55,866 nucleotides of DNA from Litorilituus sp. (GCA_030754235.1 JASMAS010000049.1:1-55866); one strand, 5' to 3'; positions 1 to 8,660 are shown, numbered from the stretch's first letter. Notes: generated by a model from the letters alone, not told the origin. A program made the numbers and translations.

Positions 1-924
1 ATTGCGGTTACTGCTAATAGAACTAATGCAGTAAATTTTGGTATTGATGCTAAAAATATTTTTGATATGTGGGACTGGGTAGGCGGTCGTTTCTCTTTAT
101 GGTCAGCAATAGGGCTACCAATTGCCCTGAATTTTGGCTTCGATAAGTTTATTGAATTACTCGATGGTGCTAACGATATTGATCAACACTTTTGCCAAGC
201 CCCTTTAGAGCAGAATGCCCCTGTAATAATGGCGTTGTTAAGTGTTTGGAATTGCACATTTTTAGGTGCACAATCCCAGGCTATATTACCCTATGACCAA
301 TCGCTGCATATGTTTTCAGCCTACATGCAACAAGCAGAAATGGAAAGTAATGGTAAATCTGTTAACTGGCAAGGCGAAACCATTGACTATCCAACAGTAC
401 CATCAATTTGGGGGGAATTAGGTATTAATGGTCAACATGCTTTTTATCAGTACTTACATCAAAGTAATAATATTGTGCCTGCGGATTTTATCGGCTCAGT
501 GGGAAGTGTCACCCCAGTTCAAGGACATCATGAAACCCTGATGGCAAACTTTTTCGCGCAAACGCAAGCATTGATGACAGGGGTAAGTGAACAACAAGTG
601 CGTGCTGATTTAAAAATTAAAGGTAGGGACGATAAATATATAGATAAAGTTGCCCCTCATAAGGTTCACAAAGGTAACCGTCCAACGAATACTTTATTAT
701 TGAAACGCATATCACCAAGGTCAATAGGCAGTCTAATTGCGCTTTATGAGCATAAGATATTTGTTCAAGGCATTATCTTGCAAATATGCTCTTTCGATCA
801 ATGGGGAGTTGAACTAGGTAAAAGTTTGGCAAGTGAGATCCAAAAAGAACTATTATCAACTAATTTGTCTTCTTCACACGATTGTTCGACCAAAGGTCTT
901 ATTAATTTCTATAAACAAAATTAG
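1..924 (+). CDS. pgi: Glucose-6-phosphate isomerase, 3' part (5' end outside window)
   Basis: Interconverts glucose-6-phosphate and fructose-6-phosphate in the cytoplasm (glycolysis/gluconeogenesis). The reading frame is open from base 1, and the residues before the first visible Met (IFDMWDWVGGR at about 58-90) already match the family, so the gene is cut by the window edge rather than starting at 67. About 307 C-terminal residues are present. Recognisable blocks are WVGGRFSLWSAIGLP, the ILPYDQ segment, ESNGK, WGELGINGQHAFYQ, and near the end ALYEHKIFVQG and FDQWGVELGK, the standard PGI C-terminal signature. It ends with LINFYKQN, as in E. coli PGI. Functionally it takes over the product of the glucokinase encoded about 15 kb downstream. 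No strong terminator directly follows; the first terminator-like hairpin on this strand is at 1267-1296. Confidence 0.97.
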   Translation: MAVTANRTNAVNFGIDAKNIFDMWDWVGGRFSLWSAIGLPIALNFGFDKFIELLDGANDIDQHFCQAPLEQNAPVIMALLSVWNCTFLGAQSQAILPYDQSLHMFSAYMQQAEMESNGKSVNWQGETIDYPTVPSIWGELGINGQHAFYQYLHQSNNIVPADFIGSVGSVTPVQGHHETLMANFFAQTQALMTGVSEQQVRADLKIKGRDDKYIDKVAPHKVHKGNRPTNTLLLKRISPRSIGSLIALYEHKIFVQGIILQICSFDQWGVELGKSLASEIQKELLSTNLSSSHDCSTKGLINFYKQN

Positions 925-1130
925 TCATTTTTAGTTTTCATTTCATGCTTCTATGGCGGTTTGGGGGCGAAAGTGAGATAGAAATATAATGCATACATTA
1001 GCTAATTGGAAAGAGTAATACTCTATATTTTATGGTAGTTAATTTATAAAAAAGATAAAATTGTATAAGCAATTTAAAAGTGTTTAAAAAAACGATTTAT
1101 TATTCAATAAGTTAGCCTGAGCGATTGAGC

Positions 1131-1300
1131 TTTAGGGGTATGAAGTGGGGTGTTACTGCTAACTCCCATCTAATTTACTTAATAAAAAAAGTGGATAATT
1201 GTCATATGGGCGGCATGATGTAATAGATTTTAAATCTATTTCTGAAACCAGAACACTTAATAAACGAAAGCCTGAGCATTGATGTTCGGGCTTTTTAGTT
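1131..1300 (+). ncRNA. Structured intergenic element, copy A (candidate small RNA with terminator)
   Basis: The only notable content of the gene-free stretch 925-1426. It shares an ordered set of blocks with 5099-5270: GGGTATRAAGTGGGGT, then CCCAT, an A-rich stretch, CATATGGGCRGCAT, a palindrome and a hairpin followed by T. In this copy CCCAT (about 1164) can pair either with the upstream TGGG (about 1146) or with ATGGG at 1206-1210. A perfect palindrome lies at 1222-1240, and a 9-bp terminator-like stem (one G-U pair) at 1267-1275/1286-1294 is followed by five T. No gene follows on this strand, so a riboswitch is unlikely; a small RNA or the end of a mobile unit fits better. Function unknown. 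Confidence 0.4.
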
Positions 1301-1426
1301 ATTTATATATAGGCTAATAACATTTTGCTGTCTCAATTCTAGAAAGGCAACTGTTAGTTGCACATTATATAAGCGTATAGTCGGGATGTTCAAATGGACA
1401 AAAAAACTGACTTTGTTGGAGAACGC

Positions 1427-2275
1427 TTATTTATACACATCGTAATTTATATTCACACTTTTGGTAAAACTTAAAACAAATATCAGTTGAATGAAAATTC
1501 CGGTCATAGCAAAAACATAAAGGTGATTTAAATCAAATGTTCTGAAAAGACATATACCCATTATGAAAACACTATACATAATAAGGTAAGAGGTAAGTGT
1601 CTTACATTTATCTGCGATAAGTTTCAAACGGTCATCATTGTTAATGAAATTGTCTTTTTTCTTACCGTATAAACTGTTAAATACTAACCAAACTAAGTAA
1701 CTTACCATGACAGTATTCAGTAGAATTAATAACAATGCCTTATTTGAGTTCTCATGCCACAGTTGTTCTACATAAATATAAAGCGTAAAAACTAATGTTA
1801 GTCCGTAACTCAATACGGCTAATGCTAATTTACTTGGATTGACAAAATCAGTAATTTTTCTCTGAGTAAAACTACTTTTCCTTTTTGAGGATGGGAAGTT
1901 TTTAGCCATTAATGAATTATTTTCTTTATCCCAATAGCTACTTAAAAACCAGGGCGTTAACTGGACTGCAGCAATAATTAATATTGAAGAAGCCACCATT
2001 TCTAGATCAGCTTTAGTCAGGTAAAAGAACAGCACTACACTAAAGCTAAGAAAAGCAATGGTACGGTCAATTAGTTTTCGTATATTAAGTCTGTTGAATT
2101 CAACGGTAGAATCTTGCACGTAAAGGTTAGGGTAGTCTACAGGTGGATATTTTGTCAGTAAAAAATGCTTTCTTCTATACCACTTATTCGCAAAGTTAAC
2201 TGATATGGTTAAAATTTGGCTGATAATTGCTAGATAAATAATAGCGCTCATTAAATTCATAGTAGGCAATGTCAT
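1427..2275 (-). CDS. Multi-pass membrane protein encoded with a YtrA-type regulator
   Basis: Family not recognised by name. The 282-residue protein has about seven hydrophobic segments (roughly residues 8-26, 69-87, 95-112, 155-172, 182-202, 235-252 and 256-273), so it is an inner-membrane protein. A soluble loop after the first helix carries a KYPPVDYPNLYV stretch, and a basic loop follows the third helix. There is no ATP-binding partner, unlike most YtrA-linked systems, which control ABC exporters. The ATG is preceded by AGGA at a 6-base distance, and the gene begins 8 bases after the GntR stop, so the two are co-transcribed. A role in sensing or resisting membrane stress is only a guess from this pairing. 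Confidence 0.75.
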   Translation of the reverse strand: MTLPTMNLMSAIIYLAIISQILTISVNFANKWYRRKHFLLTKYPPVDYPNLYVQDSTVEFNRLNIRKLIDRTIAFLSFSVVLFFYLTKADLEMVASSILIIAAVQLTPWFLSSYWDKENNSLMAKNFPSSKRKSSFTQRKITDFVNPSKLALAVLSYGLTLVFTLYIYVEQLWHENSNKALLLILLNTVMVSYLVWLVFNSLYGKKKDNFINNDDRLKLIADKCKTLTSYLIMYSVFIMGICLFRTFDLNHLYVFAMTGIFIQLIFVLSFTKSVNINYDVYK

Positions 2276-2283
2276 AATTAATC

Positions 2284-2661
2284 CTATTTTGATTGCTTCA
2301 TCAAAGAAGAGAAGATGATCCGAATCTCAGAGTCGGTTAACCCAAGCGCTTGCATATTTGTTATGGAATCATTCATGATTGTTAACCCTTTCTCTTTTAG
2401 ATTTACTTGACAATTTTCTTTTGCATTTTCATGAATAAACGTGCCGCGATAGCCTCTAGCTACAATAATGGAGTCTCGCTCTAATACCTTATATGCCTTA
2501 GCTACAGTATTTTGATTTACCCCTAATTCATTAGCTAACTGTCTAATTGATGGCAAAGAAAACCCGGTAACAAGCTCACCTTTAGTCACGCTATCTTTAA
2601 CCTGATTTACCAATTGAGAGAATATTGGTGTGTCATCATTTATGTCAATTTCTATTTCCAT
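2284..2661 (-). CDS. GntR-family transcriptional regulator, YtrA subfamily
   Basis: A short (125-residue) GntR regulator made of the N-terminal winged helix (residues about 10-78, with PIFSQLVNQVKDSV, LPSIRQLANELGVNQNTVAKAYKVLE and the RGYRGTF wing) and a short C-terminal helix pair, with no ligand-binding effector domain. This size is typical of the YtrA subfamily, whose members usually repress their own operon and respond through the linked membrane proteins. It is the first gene of a two-gene unit with the membrane protein downstream, and it is divergent from the small membrane protein/hydrolase pair. GTAC-containing repeats in the 174-base divergent gap are candidate operators. Confidence 0.88.
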   Translation of the reverse strand: MEIEIDINDDTPIFSQLVNQVKDSVTKGELVTGFSLPSIRQLANELGVNQNTVAKAYKVLERDSIIVARGYRGTFIHENAKENCQVNLKEKGLTIMNDSITNMQALGLTDSEIRIIFSSLMKQSK

Positions 2662-2722
2662 TTATCACTTCTTTTACTTATGACGGTTATTTCACTACGG
2701 CAGTATAGCATTAAAATAAATG

Positions 2723-2799
2723 GATGTACTGCTTGATCTAATAATACAACTAGGTTACATTTTGTGAGTAGGGTGTACCACATGAGCTACTAGTACATC
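2723..2799. promoter_or_regulatory. Candidate operator repeats in divergent gntR promoter region
   Basis: GATGTACT at 2723-2730 and AGTACATC at 2792-2799 form an exact 8-bp inverted repeat. A third GTAC motif, GGTGTACCA, lies between them at 2772-2780. All are in the gap between gntR (leftward) and the small membrane protein gene (rightward). YtrA-type regulators bind inverted repeats in their own promoters, so autoregulation is plausible; binding itself is inferred. Confidence 0.4.
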
Positions 2800-2835
2800 T
2801 ATGGCTGAGTTAAAATTTTATTAAAAGGTAACATT

Positions 2836-3060
2836 ATGAACATTTCAAAAGAGAAAAAAATCACACTAATTCATTCAATTGTTTGGGCGGTATTGATACT
2901 TGCCTTAGCATTTTTAATAAAGGGTAATGAGCAAGCTAATGTCATATTTATCTTTATGGTGGGTGGTTGGTCTATCTCACATGCCTGCATTATTAAACAG
3001 GTTAAAGTTAAAAAAGCTAATTGTGATGATACAAAAAGATCATCAATGTGCTGTTTATAA
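2836..3060 (+). CDS. Small two-helix membrane protein
   Basis: A 74-residue protein with two hydrophobic segments (residues about 10-27 and 34-52) and a basic, cysteine-ending tail (about residues 57-74, ending SSMCCL). The ATG has AAGG seven bases upstream. Its stop at 3060 is 21 bases before the hydrolase ATG, so the two genes form an operon. It is divergent from the GntR unit and may share its regulation. No family recognised. The opposite-strand frame over the same bases lacks a ribosome binding site and is taken as a shadow. Confidence 0.65.
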   Translation: MNISKEKKITLIHSIVWAVLILALAFLIKGNEQANVIFIFMVGGWSISHACIIKQVKVKKANCDDTKRSSMCCL

Positions 3061-3081
3061 TTGGACAGTAAGGGGAAAAAA

Positions 3082-4815
3082 ATGATTATCAATCATATGA
3101 AAAAATTTGCTAAACAATCAATGCTTATACTAGCAATGTTTTTTTCAATAGCTGTTAGCGCTATGGTGAATATGGATCCAGTAGGCTCTTGGCATGGAGA
3201 AATATTGGTTAGTGGTAATAAAGTACCTTTAACTTTTCATATAAGCATTAATAAAAATGACAAATTTATCGCAACAATGGATAGTCCATCACAAGGGGCT
3301 AAAGATATTCCAATAAAAGAAGTCATTATCTCAGACCGGTCAATCAAGCTAAATATAGCTGTGGCGAATGCATTTTTTGAAGGTCAGTTTGATAATGATT
3401 CAACTCAGTTTCAAGGCGCTTGGAAACAAGGCGGGCAAACATTTCCGCTTGTATTGAAGCAGAAAGCTGAAGACATTACTGGGTTATGGAAGGGTAAACT
3501 TCAAGGAACGTCTGTCGAATTTTCGCTTAATATTTCAATGAATGAAAATAACAAAGCAGTCGCTTATTTAAGTCCTAATGGTGGCATTAGCAAGGTTGAA
3601 GTCTCTAAACTAGTGAATCAACCAGATAAATTATCATTTGAAGTGCCTGCTGAAGGTGTTAAGTACAGTGGCAATTTAAATAAAAAAGACAAAGGAATTG
3701 AAGGTGTGTTTTCACAAGGAAATAGAGAGTTCACACTTAATTTTTCTAAAGCTGATAGCACTAAACAGGTAAGGTTAAATCGACCGCAACACCCTGTAAA
3801 GCCATACCTTTACAATTCAGAAGATGTTGTTTTCGACAATAACAAAGAAAATATTAAATTAGCAGGTACATTAACAACACCCAAAGGTGAAGGACCCTTT
3901 CCTGGCATAGTGCTTGTTTCAGGTTCTGGGCCTCAGGATCGTGACCAAACATTTATGGGACATAAAACGTTTCTAGTATTAGCGGATCACCTTACTAAAT
4001 CTGGTATTGCGGTATTACGTTTTGATGATAGAGGTTTTGCAAAATCAACAGGAAATTTTTCTTCGGCGACGAGCCTAGATTTTGCTTCTGATGTTCAGGC
4101 TGCGGTTGAGTTTCTGGTAGAGCATTCTCACATAGATGCTAGTAATATAGGTTTAGTTGGTCATAGCGAAGGAGGTTTGATAGCTCCTATTGTTGCAAGT
4201 CAATCGGATGATGTTGCTTTTATAGCATTAATGGCTGGGCCGGGTATTTCAGGTAATGAGATTGCGATTGGCCAAATACAAACAATACTGTCTGTAAATG
4301 GTTTAAGTGAAAAAGCCGCTAAGGCAGGCAGTAATATTACTCGTCAATTAAATGAAGCGATCATAACTAACCAAGATTCAAATGATTTTGAACGTTTGTT
4401 AAAGCAAACATATGCCAATGCATGGTCTTTATTGCCAGAACCCATTCAAACAGAATTAGAGAAAGTGGGAGGGGGAAGCATCTCAAATGCTCGAATAAAA
4501 ACATTATCTTCGGCATGGAATCAATATTTTTTAATTCACCAACCTGAAATGTATTTGTCAAAGCTGTCTATTCCCGTAATGGCAATTCATGGTAATAAAG
4601 ATAAGCAAATGATGGCCTCTGTAAATTTGCAGGCCATAAAAGCGGCATTAAATCCTTCTCCAAAGCACTTAGTATTAGAAATGGATGGATTAAATCATTT
4701 ATTCCAAACTGCCAATACAGGTTTGATGTCTGAGTATTCCAAAATTACAGAGACTGTTGCTCCTCATGCATTAGAAGAAATAAGTGCTTGGGTATTAAAT
4801 GTTGCCACAAAGTAA
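3082..4815 (+). CDS. Exported alpha/beta hydrolase with N-terminal beta domains
   Basis: An exported esterase/peptidase-like serine hydrolase of 577 residues. The frame can be read from a TTG at 3061, but ATG 3082 with AGGGG about 7 bases upstream and a following signal peptide (ending near AVSA) is the better start. Residues about 25-230 hold two similar beta-rich repeats (each beginning with a GxWxGxL/I pattern), followed by an alpha/beta hydrolase domain. The nucleophile elbow is GHSEGG with Ser362, the likely acid is Asp507 (IHGNKDKQ) and the likely base His539 (GLNHLF); the oxyanion segment is VSGSGPQDRD. Substrate unknown. It is second in an operon with the small membrane protein. Convergent to the TBDR gene, with the structured element at 5099-5270 between them. 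Confidence 0.85.
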   Translation: MIINHMKKFAKQSMLILAMFFSIAVSAMVNMDPVGSWHGEILVSGNKVPLTFHISINKNDKFIATMDSPSQGAKDIPIKEVIISDRSIKLNIAVANAFFEGQFDNDSTQFQGAWKQGGQTFPLVLKQKAEDITGLWKGKLQGTSVEFSLNISMNENNKAVAYLSPNGGISKVEVSKLVNQPDKLSFEVPAEGVKYSGNLNKKDKGIEGVFSQGNREFTLNFSKADSTKQVRLNRPQHPVKPYLYNSEDVVFDNNKENIKLAGTLTTPKGEGPFPGIVLVSGSGPQDRDQTFMGHKTFLVLADHLTKSGIAVLRFDDRGFAKSTGNFSSATSLDFASDVQAAVEFLVEHSHIDASNIGLVGHSEGGLIAPIVASQSDDVAFIALMAGPGISGNEIAIGQIQTILSVNGLSEKAAKAGSNITRQLNEAIITNQDSNDFERLLKQTYANAWSLLPEPIQTELEKVGGGSISNARIKTLSSAWNQYFLIHQPEMYLSKLSIPVMAIHGNKDKQMMASVNLQAIKAALNPSPKHLVLEMDGLNHLFQTANTGLMSEYSKITETVAPHALEEISAWVLNVATK

Positions 4816-5098
4816 GCGCTTTAGTTATTGGTATTTTATATAAAGTAAAGCCAATGTTTTTTGCTAACTTTCGTTTTTGTGCACAGTATCAATTTAGCAT
4901 TGAGTGACTGCTTAAGGGCACCTGTAGCAGTTACTACAAAGAGAATCAATGAGCTGCTTTGATTAGTGGTAGGAATATGGGATTAATTTATTTCATATGA
5001 GTTAGATTGCTACTTTGTTTGGAAAGTGATGAAACGCAGTGGAATTTTCAACAAAAACATTATCTCATAAAATTTCAACTAGTTAATTGGGAAAATAG

Positions 5099-5270
5099 TT
5101 TGTAGGGTATAAAGTGGGGTATCGATTACGCCCCCATATGTTTATTTTTATAAAAACAAAGCGATAAGTCACATATGGGCAGCATAGTATTTAGCGTTAA
5201 AACTCTAATGTAGGTAGCGCTACCCATTTAAGGAAAAGCCCGAATAGCACTATACGGGCGTTTATTTTTA
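5099..5270 (+). ncRNA. Structured intergenic element, copy B (candidate small RNA with terminator)
   Basis: Second copy of the element at 1131-1300 and the main content of the gene-free stretch 4816-5284. CCCATATG (5133-5140) and CATATGGG (5172-5179) form an exact 8-bp stem, while the same CCCC/CCCA tract can pair instead with TGGGG at 5115-5119. A different perfect palindrome, GGTAGCGCTACC (5213-5224), sits where copy A has its own palindrome. The GCCCG/CGGGC hairpin at 5238-5259 is followed by T-rich sequence and could terminate transcription from both sides. Conservation of layout despite sequence change suggests a folded RNA. Function unknown. Confidence 0.4.
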
Positions 5271-5284
5271 TTAATTGTTTTTGT

Positions 5285-7501
5285 TTAGAAATCGACTTCC
5301 ACTGATAGACCTAAACGACGTGGTTTAGCTGGACTAGAAAAATACAAACCTTCTGTAGGGAAAGTGAAGTCTGCAAAAGCCTGTCCGGTAAAGTAATACT
5401 CATTTAGTAGATTATCGGCAAAAAGTGTTATTCGGTAGTTATCTAGAGTCCAACTGATATTAGCATCTACAACTTTGTAGCTTTTTTGCGTTACTTTATT
5501 ATCGAGATCTAGATACATATCGCCATAGGCTGAAAGTTGTATGTGAGCCTGCCAATTGTCTGTAAAGTGATAATTCACACTTACATTGGCACTGCTCTTA
5601 GGCATCATAATTGAGCTGTTACCAGAAAAGCCTTTACCATAAGCCAGTTCAAAATTTTTGTATTCGCTGTCGGTGTAGCCAATACTACCATGTACACTTA
5701 AATCTATTGCTGGTTGCCATTTGAATTCAGCTTCCAGACCTTTGGCATTGAGTTTTGCTGCATTTATCACCACAGAAGTTGAAACTGCTTTGCCCGATGC
5801 ATCACGTAAAAAATTCATTTCCTGCCAGTTTTCAGCATAAGATGAGAAGAGTGATACGCTCCAGTATAAGTCGTTACTTTCAGTTACTCCTTTTAAGCCC
5901 ATTTCGTAGTTCCAAATGGTTTCAGGTTTAAACTGTATACCATTTTTACGCGAATCTTCATCTGCAAAAGCATCGTCATTAAATCCACCGGGTTGCCAGC
6001 CCTTGGCTGCAGACATATATCCATTAATTTGTTCATTAAATTGGTAAGCTAACGCGAGTTTTGGCAAAAATTCATTATAGCTGCCTGACTCGTCTAGTTG
6101 AGGAAATACCGCGGCTACCTGACCACCAAGAATGAAAGCACTATCGCTGGCTCTGAAAGATTCGCGTATTGCCCGCTCATATCGTCCGCCCAGTGTCAGT
6201 ACCCAGTTATTATCCAAATCAATATTACTGCTCGCAAAAATTGCAATATCCGTACTAGTTTCTTCCAATGGGACTAATGAATTGAAATTAGTCGCTCCAC
6301 CAATAATATCTTTGTAGCCAACAATAAACTCTCGTTTACCTCTGTATGCGCTAATACCCGTTATCCATGAAACACCGTTTTTCTCAGGTGAAAGTAAGCG
6401 TATTTCCTGAAACAGTTGATCTCTTCTATCGTCAGCACCTGTGTTGATAAAAGGTAAGCTGGTCAATTCAAATTGTGCCCCCCAGCCATAGGATTCTTTG
6501 TTCATCATACTGGTTACAGAAACTAAGCTTAAATCATTCCAGTCATAATTGATTTTAAAGTTGAGAGAGCGCTCATTCTCATCATAAACACGAATGCCAT
6601 CCATATGATATTCATGTTTATTGGCTATAGGCTTAGCATTGATTTGAGTAATGCCAAACATTTGCTCAAATACCGGATTTGGTTGAGAAAATACCTGGTT
6701 GTAGAGTTCAGCATTCATTGGAATATAGGTTTGCTCATAAATGCCATCTGCGCGGTTAAACTCTCCAATATATTGCAAGCTCATGCTTAATCGCTCAGTC
6801 GGGTAATAGTTTAGAGTTGCTAATATTGCTGAATTTTCAATATCACCTTTATTATTAGTTAAAGGATCAATGTTTTGTGTATAAGTGTCGCCTTGCTCAC
6901 GATTTACGGCAACACGGGCAGACCATTGATCATTAATGTGACCAGATACGTTAAAGCGAGCATTTTGTCTACTGCCATTAGTATAGTGCTCTGTACTAAT
7001 TCCACCTTTAGTCGTTAGATCGGTGTCTGGCATTTTTGTGTTAATGACAATCACTCCTCCTTCTGTATTAGCTCCATATAGTGTTCCCTGCGGACCCCGT
7101 AAAACTTCAACCTGGCTCACGCCCATTAGTAATTTGTCATTCACGGTGCGATAAGGAATATCGTCAATGTAAACAGTTACACGGTTTTCGCTCAGTGGAT
7201 TAGCACCTATACTACGAATACTAATAAATTGTGCACCTACCTCACCTAGTTGGCTGAATTTCAGGTTGGGTACAAAGTGCTCTATATCGGTCAGTCGCTC
7301 AATTCTGGCTTGGCTGATTTGCTGACTATCAATAACACTTATCGATGCAGGTAATTGCGTCAGCTCCGATTGCATTTTGCTGCCTTTAATTGTGATTCTT
7401 TCGATTTTATTCTCTGCATCTGCAAATGTAGAATTTACGAATAACAAAGAGCATAAGGTAATAGGCATTAGGTAGTATTTCAAAGGAGTCTTTCCTGTCA
7501 T
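5285..7501 (-). CDS. TonB-dependent outer-membrane receptor, probably for a siderophore
   Basis: Outer-membrane beta-barrel importer powered by TonB-ExbBD. The start at ATG 7501 gives 738 residues; the frame extends to a TTG at 7531 with no better signal. After a signal peptide ending FADA come the plug domain (about residues 35-165, with VLRGPQGTLYGANTEGGVI) and a 22-strand-type barrel ending in VDF, the usual terminal Phe. The gene lies 80 bases downstream of an AraC-family regulator on the same strand, and a Fur-box-like sequence precedes that regulator, so an iron-siderophore substrate is the best inference. Two direct repeats in the gap (7539-7575) may be the regulator's sites. Not similar enough to the two large receptors of the sugar locus to be one of them. 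Confidence 0.9.
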   Translation of the reverse strand: MTGKTPLKYYLMPITLCSLLFVNSTFADAENKIERITIKGSKMQSELTQLPASISVIDSQQISQARIERLTDIEHFVPNLKFSQLGEVGAQFISIRSIGANPLSENRVTVYIDDIPYRTVNDKLLMGVSQVEVLRGPQGTLYGANTEGGVIVINTKMPDTDLTTKGGISTEHYTNGSRQNARFNVSGHINDQWSARVAVNREQGDTYTQNIDPLTNNKGDIENSAILATLNYYPTERLSMSLQYIGEFNRADGIYEQTYIPMNAELYNQVFSQPNPVFEQMFGITQINAKPIANKHEYHMDGIRVYDENERSLNFKINYDWNDLSLVSVTSMMNKESYGWGAQFELTSLPFINTGADDRRDQLFQEIRLLSPEKNGVSWITGISAYRGKREFIVGYKDIIGGATNFNSLVPLEETSTDIAIFASSNIDLDNNWVLTLGGRYERAIRESFRASDSAFILGGQVAAVFPQLDESGSYNEFLPKLALAYQFNEQINGYMSAAKGWQPGGFNDDAFADEDSRKNGIQFKPETIWNYEMGLKGVTESNDLYWSVSLFSSYAENWQEMNFLRDASGKAVSTSVVINAAKLNAKGLEAEFKWQPAIDLSVHGSIGYTDSEYKNFELAYGKGFSGNSSIMMPKSSANVSVNYHFTDNWQAHIQLSAYGDMYLDLDNKVTQKSYKVVDANISWTLDNYRITLFADNLLNEYYFTGQAFADFTFPTEGLYFSSPAKPRRLGLSVEVDF

Positions 7502-7538
7502 TAAAAGAGTACATAGTAAAATAACGACCAATAAAGGG

Positions 7539-7575
7539 CCTTTGTTGCACGGAGAAAGATTTGCGTTTGTCGGAG
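7539..7575 (-). promoter_or_regulatory. Direct repeat between araC-type gene and TBDR gene, candidate activator site
   Basis: Read leftward, CTCCGACAAACGCAAA (7575-7560) and CTCCGTGCAACAAAGG (7554-7539) share CTCCGnnCAAnCnnA and are offset by 21 bases, two helical turns. Tandem direct repeats with this offset are typical of AraC/XylS activators next to the promoter they control. It lies in the gap just before the receptor gene. Binding is inferred. Confidence 0.4.
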
Positions 7576-7581
7576 CTTTTA

Positions 7582-8604
7582 CTACACCTCTTTGATAGTA
7601 TTTAATAATTGTTTTTGGTAATCTCTAGGGCTTAAGCCATATGCTTTTTTAAATGCGACGGCAAAGTGGCTGCTACTGGTGTAACCTACATCTAGCGAGA
7701 CTCTAGATACAGAATAACATTGATGGGATAGTAACTCTTTTGCTCGCTTAAGCCGGATTTTTCGTAAATAAGAAAACACTGTATCTTGATATATTTCCTT
7801 AAAGCCACATTTGAGTTTGTTATCATTAATACCAATGTGTCTAGCCAGTGATAATAAATTAGGTGGAGACTGGTAATTTTCTCTTATGAACTGTTCTGCT
7901 TGGATAATTCTGGCAACATCCTCAGCTTTACGTAATGAGCTAGCGACAACATTAAATTTGTCTAGCATTTGAAGTTTTTCTATCTGCAGTGACCATAATT
8001 CAAGCGTTTTAGCAGATAAGAGGTGATGGTTAGCGGTTTTATTCAATACACGTCGAAAAATAGTGTTGGCAAGCTGTTTAGTTTGAGCAGAATATTTTCC
8101 AAAATTATATAATCCAGACCAATATCTATCATTGATTATAGCCAATCCCATTGATTGCCCACACTCTGTTAACCAATCGTGCGAAAGATGCATTGTCAGG
8201 TATTTGTGATTCTTGCCTTTTACAAATTGTGAAGATCCATAGCTGCATGTAGACTGAAGGCGCTGAAAGCAGCATTCATCTTTTGAAATTTTTACTTTAA
8301 TATTATCAGCAATGCAATGCACTTCACCTTCTAGGCACAGTGTTAAACCTAGCCCTGAATGCTTTATGTCTCGCTCAAATATTTCAATATCATACTTTGG
8401 CGTAAAGCTCATAGTAACCAGACTAGAACCAGACATTAACTGAGAAATTTGAACCCAACCCTGACCATATTCTGGGTTGATTTTATAATGTAGCCCTCCA
8501 ACTTCCTGTTTTACTTGCTTGCTAACATCACCGCATTGATGCAGTTGATGCAAAATTTTTGCGCCAATTAAAAACTTGGTGAAGCTAACGTGTTTTATGT
8601 TCAT
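7582..8604 (-). CDS. AraC-family transcriptional regulator (PchR-like)
   Basis: A 340-residue regulator. The C-terminal ~100 residues form the double helix-turn-helix of the AraC/XylS family (ARHIGINDNKLKCGFKEIY, then AKELLSHQCYSVSRVSLDVGYTSSSHFAVAFKKAYGLSPRDYQK in separate helices). The N-terminal ~230 residues resemble the effector domain of PchR-type siderophore regulators (SGLGLTLCLEG). In that family the protein senses a ferric siderophore and activates its receptor gene, which fits the TBDR gene immediately downstream. ATG 8604 has no obvious Shine-Dalgarno sequence, and a Fur-box-like site sits only about 10 bases upstream, so iron repression probably governs the pair. Confidence 0.88.
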   Translation of the reverse strand: MNIKHVSFTKFLIGAKILHQLHQCGDVSKQVKQEVGGLHYKINPEYGQGWVQISQLMSGSSLVTMSFTPKYDIEIFERDIKHSGLGLTLCLEGEVHCIADNIKVKISKDECCFQRLQSTCSYGSSQFVKGKNHKYLTMHLSHDWLTECGQSMGLAIINDRYWSGLYNFGKYSAQTKQLANTIFRRVLNKTANHHLLSAKTLELWSLQIEKLQMLDKFNVVASSLRKAEDVARIIQAEQFIRENYQSPPNLLSLARHIGINDNKLKCGFKEIYQDTVFSYLRKIRLKRAKELLSHQCYSVSRVSLDVGYTSSSHFAVAFKKAYGLSPRDYQKQLLNTIKEV

Positions 8605-8608
8605 AAGT

Positions 8609-8657
8609 AAAAATGAGAATTATTACAGTTACTCTATGGTAAATAAATCTCATTTTT
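8609..8657. promoter_or_regulatory. Fur-box-like site and 9-bp inverted repeat upstream of araC-type gene
   Basis: TGAGAATTATTACAG at 8614-8628 matches most positions of the 7-1-7 Fur consensus TGATAATnATTATCA. It overlaps the left arm of an exact inverted repeat, AAAAATGAG (8609-8617) and CTCATTTTT (8649-8657). The position just before the regulator's ATG suits iron-dependent repression. Inferred from sequence only. Confidence 0.5.
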
Positions 8658-8660
8658 GAT

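Noticed and set aside
1..924. pgi starting at the ATG at position 67
   Set aside because: The preceding codons from base 1 already encode conserved PGI sequence, so the gene is cut by the window, not short.
2871..3092. 73-residue minus-strand frame opposite the small membrane protein
   Set aside because: No ribosome site and it overlaps the gene on the plus strand that has AAGG and operon spacing with the hydrolase.
1131..5270. Reading the paired elements as integron attC sites flanking a gene cassette
   Set aside because: The core RYYYAAC/GTTRRRY boxes are not present in the right places, and the block between holds several genes on both strands, unlike a cassette.
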